A stretch of 64,000 nucleotides of DNA from the NCBI RefSeq assembly GCF_900101045.1, contig NZ_FNFN01000001.1, forward strand, positions 868,001 through 932,000, in the 5' to 3' direction. This document shows positions 37,670 to 46,506 of this stretch, piece after piece. Under the pieces are notes generated by a model. That model saw nothing but the letters and a program-made list of their open reading frames with translations. It ran no database searches and was not told the DNA's origin. Origin of the DNA: Nocardioides sp. YR527. GTDB lineage: Bacteria; Actinomycetota; Actinomycetes; Propionibacteriales; Nocardioidaceae. How positions within the stretch are numbered: the first letter of the stretch is position 1; every line of letters begins with the position of its first letter. Both the position numbers and the translations under genes were made by a program.

Positions 37670-39765
37670 CCGATGCCGTCAAGGCCCCGCGAGCGGGTGC
37701 AGGAGGCGCGTCAGTCGTCCTCCTGTGCCTGCTCGCCGGGCTGCTTCTCGCTGCCGGCTGGCACCTCACCCAGGGCACCTCGGGGGTAGGCCCCGCCGAC
37801 TTCCTCGACGCGCTGCTCGGACGTGAGCAGGCGCACGGCGCGACCGCGTCGACGATGGAGATCATCACCGGTTCGCGGATCCCCCGGCTCGCCGCGGGCG
37901 TCGCGGTCGGGTTCGCGCTCGGCGTCGCGGGCGTGCTCCTGCAGTCGCTGGCCCGCAACGCGATGGCCTCTCCGGACACCCTCGCCGTGACCGGAGGGGC
38001 GTACTTCGCGGTCACGCTGGTCGCCGCGTTCGGGCTCTCGGTCCCGCTGTGGGCCTCGGGCATCACGGCTTTCCTCGGCGGCCTCACGGCCGCCGGGCTC
38101 GTGCTCGCACTCGCCGGCGGTGCGGGTACGTCGACGACCCGGCTCATCCTGGCCGGCTCGGCGGTGGCGCTCGCGCTCCAGGCCGGCACCTCGACCCTGC
38201 TCATCCTCTACTCCGAGGAGACCACGAGCCTGTTCGCCTGGGGCAGCGGCTCGCTGAGCCAGCTCGGGCTGCGGGCCTTCTGGCAGGTGGCACCGGTCGT
38301 CGCGGTGGCGACCGTCTGCGCCCTGATGCTCGCCCGCCGCCTCGACCTGCTCGCCGCTGGGGACGACGCGGCCTCAGTCCTCGGTGTCCCGGTCCGCTCC
38401 ACCCGGGCGATCGGGACCGTCCTCGCCGTCGTGCTCACCTCCGCGTCGGTGACGCTGGCCGGGCCGATCGGCTTCGTCGGCCTGTGCGCCCCGGTGCTCG
38501 TCCGCCTGCTCGGCCGGATCGTCCCCGCGCTGCACCGGCACGCGGTGCTGCTGCCGGCCTCCGGTCTCGTGGGTGCTCTCGTCGTCGTCGGTGCGGACGT
38601 GCTCGTCCGGGCCGTGCTCGGCGCCGACGAGGCCATGTCCGTGCCCACCGGCGTGACCACGACGATCGCGGGAGCGATCGTGATGGTGATCCTCGCCCGC
38701 GGCGGACGCGACAGCGGCCCCACCCGCCGGCCGCCGGGCGCCACCGTCACCATCCGCAGCCGGGCCCGGTTCCTGGTGGTGCTCGTCCTGCTGCTCGCCC
38801 TGACCGTCGGGGCCACCGTCGTCGGCCTGCTGGCCGGCCACCAGTGGCTCTACACCGGCGACATCGTCGCCTGGCTGCAGGGCGAGGGGATCCCGCTGGT
38901 CCAGTTCGCCCTCGACGAGCGGGCGCCACGTGTCGGCGCCGCCGTCCTCGCCGGCGGTGCGCTCGCCCTGGCGGGCACCTTCGTCCAGGCGACCTGCCGC
39001 AACCCGCTGGCCGAGCCCGGGATCCTCGGCATCACCGGTGGCGCCGGGGTCGGCGCGGTCGTCGTGGTGACCGGGCTCTCCTCCGGGTGGAGCAGCGAGT
39101 CCTCGGCCGCAGCCTCGACGACCACCATGCTCATCGCGGCGACCCTCGGAGCGCTGGTCGCCTTCGGGCTCGTCTACGGCCTGGCCTGGCGCGGCGGGAT
39201 CGACACCGACCGGCTGGTGCTCATCGGCATCGGCGTCTGGTACGGATCAGCCTCGCTGAGCACCTTCCTGCTGGTGCGCTCCAACCCGTGGGACACCCCG
39301 CGGATCTACACCTGGCTGTCCGGTTCGACCTACGGTCGCAGCTGGGAGCAGGTCATCCCGGTCGCAGTCGCGCTGGCTCTCGCGATCCCGGTCGCATTCA
39401 TGGTGCGCCGCGAGCTCGACCTGCTCACCCTGGACGACGACACCCCACGCCTGGTCGGGGTCTCCTCGGAGCGGGTTCGGCTGCTGATCCTGCTGACCGC
39501 CGCGGTGCTCACCGCGATGGCCGTCTCCGCCGTCGGTGTCGTCGGCTTCGTCGGTCTGGTCGCGCCGCACATCGCGCGCGCCCTCGTCGGCGGGCGCAGC
39601 GCACGGGTCGTACCGGTCGCCATCCTGGTCGGGGCGCTGCTCCTCGTGGTCGCCGACGCCATCGGCCGCACCGCGATCAGCCCCGCCCAGATCCCCGCCG
39701 GTCTCGTCGTCGCGCTGATCGGCGCGCCGTACTTCATCTTCCTGCTGGCCCGCTCCCGCCCCTGA
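37666..39765 (+). CDS. Fused double FecCD siderophore permease (FhuB-like)
   Basis: The 699-residue membrane protein contains two complete FecCD domains in tandem, each with about ten helices. Repeat 1 shows SRIPRLAAGVAVGFALGVAGVLLQSLARNAMASPDTL and repeat 2 DERAPRVGAAVLAGGALALAGTFVQATCRNPLAEPGILG (both read in parts). The second repeat ends VGFVGLVAPHIARALVGG. Fusion replaces the usual two-subunit pore, as in E. coli FhuB. Its stop codon lies inside the terminator hairpin. Confidence 0.95.
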   Translation: MTDAVKAPRAGAGGASVVLLCLLAGLLLAAGWHLTQGTSGVGPADFLDALLGREQAHGATASTMEIITGSRIPRLAAGVAVGFALGVAGVLLQSLARNAMASPDTLAVTGGAYFAVTLVAAFGLSVPLWASGITAFLGGLTAAGLVLALAGGAGTSTTRLILAGSAVALALQAGTSTLLILYSEETTSLFAWGSGSLSQLGLRAFWQVAPVVAVATVCALMLARRLDLLAAGDDAASVLGVPVRSTRAIGTVLAVVLTSASVTLAGPIGFVGLCAPVLVRLLGRIVPALHRHAVLLPASGLVGALVVVGADVLVRAVLGADEAMSVPTGVTTTIAGAIVMVILARGGRDSGPTRRPPGATVTIRSRARFLVVLVLLLALTVGATVVGLLAGHQWLYTGDIVAWLQGEGIPLVQFALDERAPRVGAAVLAGGALALAGTFVQATCRNPLAEPGILGITGGAGVGAVVVVTGLSSGWSSESSAAASTTTMLIAATLGALVAFGLVYGLAWRGGIDTDRLVLIGIGVWYGSASLSTFLLVRSNPWDTPRIYTWLSGSTYGRSWEQVIPVAVALALAIPVAFMVRRELDLLTLDDDTPRLVGVSSERVRLLILLTAAVLTAMAVSAVGVVGFVGLVAPHIARALVGGRSARVVPVAILVGALLLVVADAIGRTAISPAQIPAGLVVALIGAPYFIFLLARSRP

Positions 39766-39809
39766 CCCGGCGCCACTGCCCCATCACCAAGCGCCGGGTC
39801 AGGGGCGGG
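39755..39809. terminator. Bidirectional hairpin between the siderophore operon and hmp
   Basis: Bases 39755-39773 pair perfectly with 39791-39809 (19 bp, 17-base loop). The left arm contains the TGA of the permease gene. The genes on both sides converge here. No U-tract is present. Confidence 0.75.
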
Positions 39810-39848
39810 GCGCGCCCTATCGCCAGGCTGTCGCGGCGAGGAGATCTA

Positions 39849-41069
39849 TCATGCCGAGGCGAGACCCGCGTCCGGGCCGAAGACCTCGTAGTGGATCCGG
39901 TCCTCGGCGACACCACGCCGGCGCAGCGTGGCCCGCACGCTGGCCATGAACGGCACCGGTCCGCACAGGTAGATCTCGGCCTCGGCGGGCAGCTCGACAC
40001 CGTCGAGGTCGATCCGGCCGGCACGGAGCACCTCATCGGCCTCCCGGGTGCCGAGATCCTCGTACCAGCGAAGCTGCGTGGCTCCGGGCAGCGCCTCGAC
40101 GAGCTCGGCGGTCTCGGCCCGGTGGGCGTGGTTGGCCAGGGAGCGGTCGGCGTGCAGCACCAGGACGGCGCGGTCCGACTCGGCGTGGACCAGGTGGCGC
40201 AGGAAGCCGATCATCGGGGTGATCCCGATGCCCGCCGAGATCAGCACCAACGGCACCTCGTGCTCGGGCAGGGTGAGCTCACCGAACGGTGCGGAGACCT
40301 CCATCTCGTCGCCTTCGAAGACGTTGCCGTGCAGGAAGTTGGAGACCTCGCCGGCGGGTGCGATCGCGTCGTCCTCGCGGTGGCCGGGGATCGCCTTGAC
40401 CGAGATCCCCCATTCGCTGGCCTGCGGCGCCCGGGTCAGGCTGTACTGCCGGATCTGACGGGCACCATCAGGCAGGCGTACGGCGACCGAGACGTACTGT
40501 CCCGGGTGCGCGGCCGGCAGCGGCGAGCCGTCCTCGGCGGCCAGCACGAAGGAGACGGTGTCGGGAGACTCCTGTACCCGGCGGCGTACGACCAAGCGCT
40601 GGAAGACCGTGTCAGGAGTGACACCGGCCTCGGCGTACAGCTCCTTCTCGATGGCGATCAGGCTCTCGGCCATGTGCCAGTAGACCTCGTCCCAGGCAGA
40701 CGCGATCTCCGGAGTGACCGCCTCGCCGAGGACCTCGACGATCGCCGCGAAGAGGTGCTCGTGGACGATCGGGTACTGGTCCTCACGGATCCCGAGCGAG
40801 GCGTGCTTGTGCGCGATCCGGGCAAGCACCGCCCGCGGGTCTGGGCCGTCCTCGGCCACCAGCAGGGTGGCGTACGCCGCGATGGCGCCGGCGAGGGCAC
40901 GCTGCTGGTCGCCCTGGGCCTGGTTGCCACGGTTGAACAGGTCGCGCTCCAGCTCCGGGTGGGCGGCGAACATGCGGCGGTAGAAGATCGGCGTGATCTC
41001 GCCGATCGCAGCACCGATCACGGGCAGGGTGGCGCGAACAACCTCGGTCGAGGCAGGGGACAACATCAC
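39849..41069 (-). CDS. hmp: Flavohemoprotein / nitric oxide dioxygenase
   Basis: The 406-residue protein converts NO to nitrate using O2 and NAD(P)H. The N-terminal globin domain (about 1-140) has PIFYRRMFAAHPELERDLFNRGNQ and the haem-side HEHLFAAIVEVLG. A ferredoxin-reductase FAD domain (RQYSLTRAP, GEVSNFLHG) and an NAD domain (VLISAGIGITPMIGFLRHL, EIYLCGPVPFM) follow. AAGGAG lies 6 bases before GTG 41069 and 9 before ATG 41066. It is 41 bases downstream of nsrR, whose product should control it. Confidence 0.95.
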   Translation of the reverse strand: MMLSPASTEVVRATLPVIGAAIGEITPIFYRRMFAAHPELERDLFNRGNQAQGDQQRALAGAIAAYATLLVAEDGPDPRAVLARIAHKHASLGIREDQYPIVHEHLFAAIVEVLGEAVTPEIASAWDEVYWHMAESLIAIEKELYAEAGVTPDTVFQRLVVRRRVQESPDTVSFVLAAEDGSPLPAAHPGQYVSVAVRLPDGARQIRQYSLTRAPQASEWGISVKAIPGHREDDAIAPAGEVSNFLHGNVFEGDEMEVSAPFGELTLPEHEVPLVLISAGIGITPMIGFLRHLVHAESDRAVLVLHADRSLANHAHRAETAELVEALPGATQLRWYEDLGTREADEVLRAGRIDLDGVELPAEAEIYLCGPVPFMASVRATLRRRGVAEDRIHYEVFGPDAGLASA

Positions 41070-41110
41070 GAGGGACTCCTTGGTCGTCGTGTTGATGTGG
41101 GTGGGTGGGA

Positions 41111-41554
41111 TCAGTCGATCGGGCCCGAGCCGATCGAAAGCAGTAGGGCGCGCGTCGGCGCCGCGGCGACATCGTCGATGGTGAGGGGATCGAGGGATGC
41201 ATAGAAGGCCTCCTGGGCCTCCCGCAGAGCGCGCCGCAGCCGGCAGCCCGTACGCAGCGGACAGGGCTCGGCGCCGTCACACTCGACCACCTCGCCGGGA
41301 CCCTCGAGCTCGCGGACGATCCAACCGACGGAGGTGTCCCGGGCGCTCGCGGCCAGGGACAGCCCGCCCGTCCTCCCCCGCCTGGTCTCGACCACGCCGA
41401 GGCGTCCGAGCGCAGTGACGACCTTCGCGGCATGGGCGCGACGTACGTGGAGCTGCTCGGCCAGACCGGCGGCGGTGGCGCTCTGCCCCTCCTCGAGGAC
41501 GGAGAGCCGCATCACGATCCGCAGGGCCAGATCGGTGAACCGGGTCAGCTGCAC
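41111..41554 (-). CDS. nsrR: Rrf2-family nitric-oxide-sensing repressor NsrR
   Basis: The 147-residue regulator has an Rrf2 winged helix (FTDLALRIVMRLSVLEEGQSATAAGLAEQL read in parts) and three cysteines, Cys92, Cys98 and Cys104 (CX5CX5C), which ligate the NO-sensitive 4Fe-4S cluster of NsrR. It precedes hmp on the same strand, the standard NO-detoxification pairing. The GTG start has no Shine-Dalgarno; TAGCCT 6 bases upstream suggests a leaderless mRNA. Confidence 0.93.
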   Translation of the reverse strand: MQLTRFTDLALRIVMRLSVLEEGQSATAAGLAEQLHVRRAHAAKVVTALGRLGVVETRRGRTGGLSLAASARDTSVGWIVRELEGPGEVVECDGAEPCPLRTGCRLRRALREAQEAFYASLDPLTIDDVAAAPTRALLLSIGSGPID

Positions 41555-41560
41555 ATCAGC

Positions 41561-41593
41561 AGGCTACTAATTCGGATTCTGAAATGCCTATTT
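41561..41593 (-). promoter_or_regulatory. nsrR-hmp promoter with candidate NsrR operator
   Basis: On the - strand TAGCCT (41566-41561) ends 6 bases before GTG 41554. The AT-rich dyad AAATGCCTATTT (41582-41593) lies at about the -35 position and resembles half of the NsrR consensus (AAGATGCATTT-like). NsrR autorepression through this site is likely but inferred. Confidence 0.5.
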
Positions 41594-41635
41594 AATGGGG
41601 ACATGATCTACGCCACAGCGAGCGGCTCGGGTCGC

Positions 41636-42679
41636 TCAGGCCGACGAGTCCGTCCTGGGCCAGCCGACCTCGATGCGGGCCCCGCCACCGTCGGCGTCGG
41701 CGATCGCGACCGAGCCGCTGTGCGCACGGGTGAGACCGCCGACGATGTAGAGGCCCAGGCCCGAGCCGCCGCGGGCGCCGTGCTTCCAGAACTTCGTGAA
41801 CACGCGCTGGCGCAGCTCGGCCGGGATGCCCTCGCCGCGGTCCTCGACGACCAGCAGGACCTGGTCGGGGTCGTCCGGACGCACCCCCAGGCTCACGGTG
41901 ACGACACCGTCGCCGTGGCGTACGGCGTTCTCGACGAGGTTGGTGACGACCTGGGTGAACTTGTCCGGGTCGGCGTGGATCTCGAGCTCGTCCTCCCCGG
42001 CGGAGACGTCGAGCTCGATCGGCCGCGAGGTGGCCGAGCGCACCGACTCGACCACGCGGGTGACCAGCACCGTCGCGTCGCTGGCGCGCGGGTAGAGCTG
42101 CAGCCTGCCGGTGTCGATCCGGGCGACGTCGAGGAGCTCGGCGATCAGCCTCGAGAGCCGGTCGGAGTCGGAGGCGACGGTCTTGAGCATCAGCTTCTTC
42201 TGATCGTCGTTGAGCCTGTCCCACCGGTTCAGGAGCGCCTGGACGAACCCCTTGACCCCGGTCAGCGGCGAGCGCAGCTCGTGGGCGACGGTGGCGACCA
42301 GGTCGGACCGCTCCCGGTCGAGCCGCTTGCGGCCCCGGCCCGAGCGCAGCGAGATCGAGACCTGGTCGACGTCGGCGTCCAGGGACGGGCGCCGGATCGT
42401 CGAGACGACCAGCACCTCGGTGCCGTCGGGCAGCAGCCAGGCCTGCTCCGGCGTCCCGGTGACGGTGCGCAAGGTGTCGTAGGGCCGGTTGGCCTCGGCC
42501 CACGTCTGGCCTTCGGTGTTGCTCAGCGTGAGTACGTCACCCAGCGGCTTCCCCAGGCTCGCGACCGGGTCCACGCCGAGCATCCGCCCAGCCAGGCCGG
42601 AGACCAGGACGACCGCGCCATCCGCGTCGGCGACGACGACGCCGTCGGGCAGGGCATCGGCGAGTTCTCGGGCGTCCAC
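41636..42679 (-). CDS. Orphan sensor histidine kinase with PAS-like domain
   Basis: The 347-residue kinase has no obvious membrane helix. A PAS-like N-terminal part (residues 1-100, LPDGVVVADADGAVVLVSGLAGRMLG) precedes the dimerisation domain with phospho-acceptor His133 (VATVAHELRSPLTGVKGF) and a HATPase domain with NLVENAVRHG, VVEDRGEGIP and GSGLGLYIV. No response regulator is adjacent. A kinase of this kind lies between the rRNA methylase gene and pheS in Streptomyces as well, so it belongs to the ancestral neighbourhood. Confidence 0.9.
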   Translation of the reverse strand: MDARELADALPDGVVVADADGAVVLVSGLAGRMLGVDPVASLGKPLGDVLTLSNTEGQTWAEANRPYDTLRTVTGTPEQAWLLPDGTEVLVVSTIRRPSLDADVDQVSISLRSGRGRKRLDRERSDLVATVAHELRSPLTGVKGFVQALLNRWDRLNDDQKKLMLKTVASDSDRLSRLIAELLDVARIDTGRLQLYPRASDATVLVTRVVESVRSATSRPIELDVSAGEDELEIHADPDKFTQVVTNLVENAVRHGDGVVTVSLGVRPDDPDQVLLVVEDRGEGIPAELRQRVFTKFWKHGARGGSGLGLYIVGGLTRAHSGSVAIADADGGGARIEVGWPRTDSSA

Positions 42680-42714
42680 GTCGTCACCCTAGACCGAGCG
42701 AGCGCCCGGGGCCG

Positions 42715-43917
42715 CTACTCCGGCCGATTGCTCAGCGGCAGCGTGATCGGCGCCGGGTCGCCGGGTGAGAAGTAGATCTTGATGAAGGTGTGCACGACCT
42801 CGGGGAGCAGGTTGGAGACGAGCGGGATGTTCGGGACCGTGCTCTGGTAGGAGGTGACCAGCAGCGGCACTGCGCTCGCCCAGACCGGCGCGAGCAGCGG
42901 ATCCTTGTCGAAGGCGATCATGTCGGCGTACGCATCCCCGATCACGTAGCGTCCCAGCGACTCCAGCTCGTGGCGCAGCAGCGGGTTGCCCTCGCCGATC
43001 ACCGAGTCGAGCAGGGCCTGGGCGAGCTCGACGCCCTCCCGGGTGCCGCCCGTGGCCGGACCCATCACCTGGTCGTACTGCGCGTAGGCGGCCGCCCAGT
43101 CCTTGGGCAGGTACTGATCCTGCACGCCGAGGAGGTGGAGGTCGACGTTCCAGGCGTGCAGGAACGCGTCGGCGAGCTCCTTGCTCGGCGCGATCTTCCA
43201 CTCGGTGAACTTCTTCATCACCCAGGTGCCGAGGCTGTGGAAGGTGACCAGGATGTCGGCCTGGCTGATCGGGATCTCCTGGCCGGCACCGACGCTCGAC
43301 CAGTGCGGGGACTGCGGCAGCAGGTGGCGTACGGCGGCGTGGACCATCCGGGTCTTGACCGAGTCGACCATCAGCCGGCCGGTCGCGGTCCAGCCTTGGG
43401 CGTCCATCACGTCGTAGCCGAGCACTGTCGTCTTGGCGATCCGGTCACGCATGTTCGCGCCGCCGTAGGAGTAGTAGACCGACCACGCCTCGCGCTTGAT
43501 CGCGCAGCTGATCAGGCCGCTGCCGAGGGTGTAGAGAAGCGCGAGGAAGAAGCCGTACCTCTCCTCGTTGAACGTGCCGGCCAGCTGCAGCTTCCCCTGG
43601 TCGGCCCAGGTCGGGAGCCGGCGGGCCTCCTCGATGAAGTCGGCCAGGTAGCCCGGCAGCCCGTCGGGAACCGGTTGGTCGTTGGTGGTCCAGCCCTTGA
43701 GGATCTCGTTGACCTCGGCGACCTTGTCGGTGCCCTCGCCGTAGAGACGCTCGATGACCGGATCGGCGCGGACGTCCCAGACGTACTCGGGATCGAGCCC
43801 CTCCCCCGTGCCCGCGATCGACGCGCTCGGCGACCACGTCCACAGCGGGAAGGTCGCGCCCGCGGCCGCCGCCGCACCTCCCGTGGCCAACAGCCGTCGT
43901 CTGCTCACGTTCGTCAT
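42715..43917 (-). CDS. Tat-exported DUF2236 oxygenase, latex-clearing-protein (Lcp)-like
   Basis: The 400-residue precursor begins with a twin-arginine signal (VSRRRLLATGGAAAAAG). The rest is a DUF2236 domain. In Streptomyces K30 Lcp, a haem b rubber oxygenase, literature names Glu148, Arg164, Lys167, Thr168 and haem-ligating His198. Here Glu143, Arg159, Lys162, Thr163 and His193 occur at the same spacing (KREAWSVYYSYGGANMRDRIAKTT, then VHAAVRHLLP). Length and Tat export also match Lcp. Polyisoprene cleavage is therefore plausible but unproven; other DUF2236 oxygenases have other substrates. ATG 43917 has AAGGAG 6 bases upstream. Confidence 0.8.
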   Translation of the reverse strand: MTNVSRRRLLATGGAAAAAGATFPLWTWSPSASIAGTGEGLDPEYVWDVRADPVIERLYGEGTDKVAEVNEILKGWTTNDQPVPDGLPGYLADFIEEARRLPTWADQGKLQLAGTFNEERYGFFLALLYTLGSGLISCAIKREAWSVYYSYGGANMRDRIAKTTVLGYDVMDAQGWTATGRLMVDSVKTRMVHAAVRHLLPQSPHWSSVGAGQEIPISQADILVTFHSLGTWVMKKFTEWKIAPSKELADAFLHAWNVDLHLLGVQDQYLPKDWAAAYAQYDQVMGPATGGTREGVELAQALLDSVIGEGNPLLRHELESLGRYVIGDAYADMIAFDKDPLLAPVWASAVPLLVTSYQSTVPNIPLVSNLLPEVVHTFIKIYFSPGDPAPITLPLSNRPE

Positions 43918-44021
43918 GCCGTGCTCCTTCGCATCACCCGGAGAACTTCCGCGTCCCGAGTGAAACAGGTTTGCCTTCCGTGTATCAGACCCACCGGGGT
44001 GTCCCTGCCGGGCAGTGTCCG

Positions 44022-45218
44022 TTACCCGCTGACCGGCTCCAGCTCCTGACGCCGCGGCAGCCGCGCGACCCGAGCCGCAGCGGGCACGGTGGCCAGAAGC
44101 AGGGCGACGATGACCGCAAGCGCCACCCGGAGGTCGAACCCGGCCGCCACACCGAGCACGGGCGTCGCGATCAGGACCGGGACCGTCTGGGCAGCCTGGG
44201 TCAGGCTCGAGAACCGGGCCAGCATCTCCGGCGGGGTGCTGGCGACGAACGCCGGAATGAGGTAGCTGGTCAGCATCGTGGTGCCAACTCCGACCAGGCC
44301 GATTGCGAGGACCCCCGTCCAGAGCTCGGTACGCACCGCCAGGAGGACGACGCCACCGGCAGCCAACGCTGGGCCCATGACCGCGACGGACGCGCGGGGC
44401 GCTCCCCACCGGGCAACGGCGAGGGACATCACCAGTCCCCCGGCCACCCAGGCCCCGCTGACGAGACCCGTCTCGGCCGCGGTCCAGCCGCGCTCACGGC
44501 CGGCCAGCGGCAACGCGAGCATGACCAGCGGGAGCACCGTTGCGGCGAGGCCGGTGATGGCTACGAGCACCGGGACCACCCCCAGAGTGCCCGTCGCCGT
44601 CCGCATCCCGTCGACAAGGCTGCGCCAGACCGAGCCCTGACGGGGCGCGGGCTCCGGCTCGTGAGGCGGGCGAACCGCCAGGAGCACGGCTAGGACGACG
44701 GCGAACGTCGCGGCGTCCAGCCCTGCGGTCAGCGGCAGGCCCCCGTGGCCGATCAGGAAGCCCCCGACCGCCGGCCCGGCGGCGCGGGCGATCTGGTGGG
44801 CCGATCCGACCAGCGCCATCCGCCGGTCCAGATTCTCGGACCCGAACAGCCGCGGAAAGACCCCCTCGGCCGGGCGCCGCAGGGCTTGGATGGTGCCGGA
44901 GACGACGCCGAGCGCGATCAGCATCCACAGTCCGGCGCCACCGATCGCGCCGAGGGCGAACGCGGCCATGACCAGCACCATCGCCGCGTCGCACACAGCC
45001 ATGGTGCGGCGGATGCCGATCCGGTCGGCCAGCACGCCTCCGACGAGGACGAGCAACGCGAGGGGGAATCCCTCGATGGTCAGCACGAGGCTGGCGGCAT
45101 CGGCCCCGAAGCCGGCCGCGGCCCAGCCGATCGCGAAGAAGGTCACCGAGTCACCGAAGACCGATGCGGTCGATGCTGCCAGCCAGGGGCGGAACCCCCG
45201 GCCTGTGGTTCTACCCAC
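44022..45218 (-). CDS. Major facilitator superfamily transporter
   Basis: The 398-residue protein has about twelve membrane helices and the MFS-A-type loop GGVLADRIGIRRTMAVCDAAM between helices 2 and 3 (read in parts), as in the MFS_3 exporters (TetA/MefA-like). GTG 45218 starts 4 bases after the MerR-gene stop, so it is co-transcribed with that regulator and probably induced with it. The substrate is unknown. Confidence 0.88.
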   Translation of the reverse strand: MGRTTGRGFRPWLAASTASVFGDSVTFFAIGWAAAGFGADAASLVLTIEGFPLALLVLVGGVLADRIGIRRTMAVCDAAMVLVMAAFALGAIGGAGLWMLIALGVVSGTIQALRRPAEGVFPRLFGSENLDRRMALVGSAHQIARAAGPAVGGFLIGHGGLPLTAGLDAATFAVVLAVLLAVRPPHEPEPAPRQGSVWRSLVDGMRTATGTLGVVPVLVAITGLAATVLPLVMLALPLAGRERGWTAAETGLVSGAWVAGGLVMSLAVARWGAPRASVAVMGPALAAGGVVLLAVRTELWTGVLAIGLVGVGTTMLTSYLIPAFVASTPPEMLARFSSLTQAAQTVPVLIATPVLGVAAGFDLRVALAVIVALLLATVPAAARVARLPRRQELEPVSG

Positions 45219-45222
45219 GGGC

Positions 45223-46266
45223 TCAGTCCTCGTGACGTACGGGCATGACCAGCGCGGTGAACCCGGGCTGGTAGGGCGAGGTCACCACCACCGGCCGATC
45301 CGGCGCGGTCACCGCCAGCTGCACCTCGTCTCCCAGGCACGCTGCCAGCGCGCGACCGAACAGGGCCGTGCCGAGCCGGAGCCGGCTCGGCGGGCCGGTC
45401 ACGACGCCGCGTACGTCGCTCTGCTCGGCCGCGTGCGGGGAGCGGAGCCGCGTCCGGTCCTCGAGGAAGAGGTCGACCTCGGCGTAGGCGGCCGCGTCGA
45501 GCCCCGCGAGCAGGTCGGCCTTGGCGAGCACCGCCCCGGTGACGGCCGGCTCGAGACCGGCCAGCACGAGCCGATGTGCCGGGTAGGTGGTGTCGCGGCC
45601 CAGCTCCTGCCCGGCGAGGGTCAGGGTGCCGTCCGCGATGCGCAGCTCGGCGGTCGTGATCGCATCCAGCCGGTCGGCCAGCGCGCCCGCGTCGGGCAGG
45701 GACAGCACCGCACGGCCGCCGTCCCCCTCCGCGACCGCCGGCAGGTTCCGCACCGCCATCCAGTAGCGGTTGGTCGCCACCACGTCCACGCCGGACTCGT
45801 CGACGTCGACGAGCACCGAGGCGAGCTCGGAGGCCGGGTCGGACTCGGCCGCGTGCCGCACCTGCCGGATCGCCGCGGCCAGCACGGGACCAGGGAGCTC
45901 GACGAGCGCCGGCCGGGCGGCGGGGCCGGCGTCGACGGCGGTCAGCACACCGCGTACGGCCTCCTCGGCCCGCGCCGTGCGCGCGCCCTGGTCCTCGAGG
46001 AACTCCGCCAGCGCGGCCCGGGCCTGTGCGGTAGGCGAGTCGAGCACCACCCGCATCGTCTCGATCGGGACCCCGGCCTCCCGCATGCCCACGATCAGCC
46101 GGGCCCGGTCGGCGAGCTCGGGCGTGTAGTAGCGATATCCGGTCCCGGAGTCGACCTCGGCCGGCACCAGCAACCCGCACTCGTCGTAGTGGCGCAGCGC
46201 GCTCGCGGTCAGGCCCACGGCGCGGGCGAAAGCACCGATCGTCAGCAGTGGCTCATCCATGTCCAC
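45223..46266 (-). CDS. MerR-type regulator fused to a DNA sliding-clamp-like domain
   Basis: The 347-residue protein starts with a MerR HTH (LLTIGAFARAVGLTASALRHYDECGLLVP, residues about 7-75) and a short coiled coil (to about 110). Residues about 118-347 look like domains of the DNA polymerase III beta clamp: PGPVLAAAIRQVRHAAESD, VDVVATNRYWMAVRNL, YPAHRLVLAGLEP and the C-terminus FTALVMPVRHED, which matches the MPxR end of DnaN. The clamp-like part presumably binds a ligand or dimerises. It controls the following MFS gene and probably itself. Start GTG 46266 (AAGGG 8 bases upstream) or ATG 46260. Confidence 0.85.
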   Translation of the reverse strand: MDMDEPLLTIGAFARAVGLTASALRHYDECGLLVPAEVDSGTGYRYYTPELADRARLIVGMREAGVPIETMRVVLDSPTAQARAALAEFLEDQGARTARAEEAVRGVLTAVDAGPAARPALVELPGPVLAAAIRQVRHAAESDPASELASVLVDVDESGVDVVATNRYWMAVRNLPAVAEGDGGRAVLSLPDAGALADRLDAITTAELRIADGTLTLAGQELGRDTTYPAHRLVLAGLEPAVTGAVLAKADLLAGLDAAAYAEVDLFLEDRTRLRSPHAAEQSDVRGVVTGPPSRLRLGTALFGRALAACLGDEVQLAVTAPDRPVVVTSPYQPGFTALVMPVRHED

Positions 46267-46275
46267 AACCGTCGC

Positions 46276-46298
46276 CCTTCAGGTGAGATGAAGGTCAA
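46276..46298 (-). promoter_or_regulatory. MerR-type promoter/operator
   Basis: On the - strand a -35-like TTGACC (46298-46293) is followed by the inverted repeat CCTTCA-N7-TGAAGG (46294-46276), placed in the -35/-10 spacer as in classical MerR-controlled promoters. It lies 10 bases upstream of GTG 46266. Confidence 0.6.
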
Positions 46299-46417
46299 GC
46301 CTCCTCCGAAGCGTCAAGTACGTCTGCCGAGGCGTCACTCGCGTCGGCCGAGTGGACATCTCGGGGACCATTCGGCCAGCGGGAGTGACTCCTCGGCAGG
46401 CCGGAATGTCGGTCGAC

Positions 46418-46505
46418 TGTTCACCGAGGTAACTCACCGGCTGCTCACTCCCCTCGTCGAGTTCCACGAAGGCAGTGACCCTCCACCGAGTTACCTCGGT
46501 GAACA
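46418..46505. repeat. 18-bp perfect inverted repeat after the TrmH gene
   Basis: TGTTCACCGAGGTAACTC (46418-46435) and its exact reverse complement (46488-46505) flank a 52-base spacer. The right arm ends one base before the TrmH stop codon. The arms are far apart for a terminator; the arrangement could be a remnant palindromic element or an mRNA end structure. Confidence 0.8.
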
Positions 46506-46506
46506 T

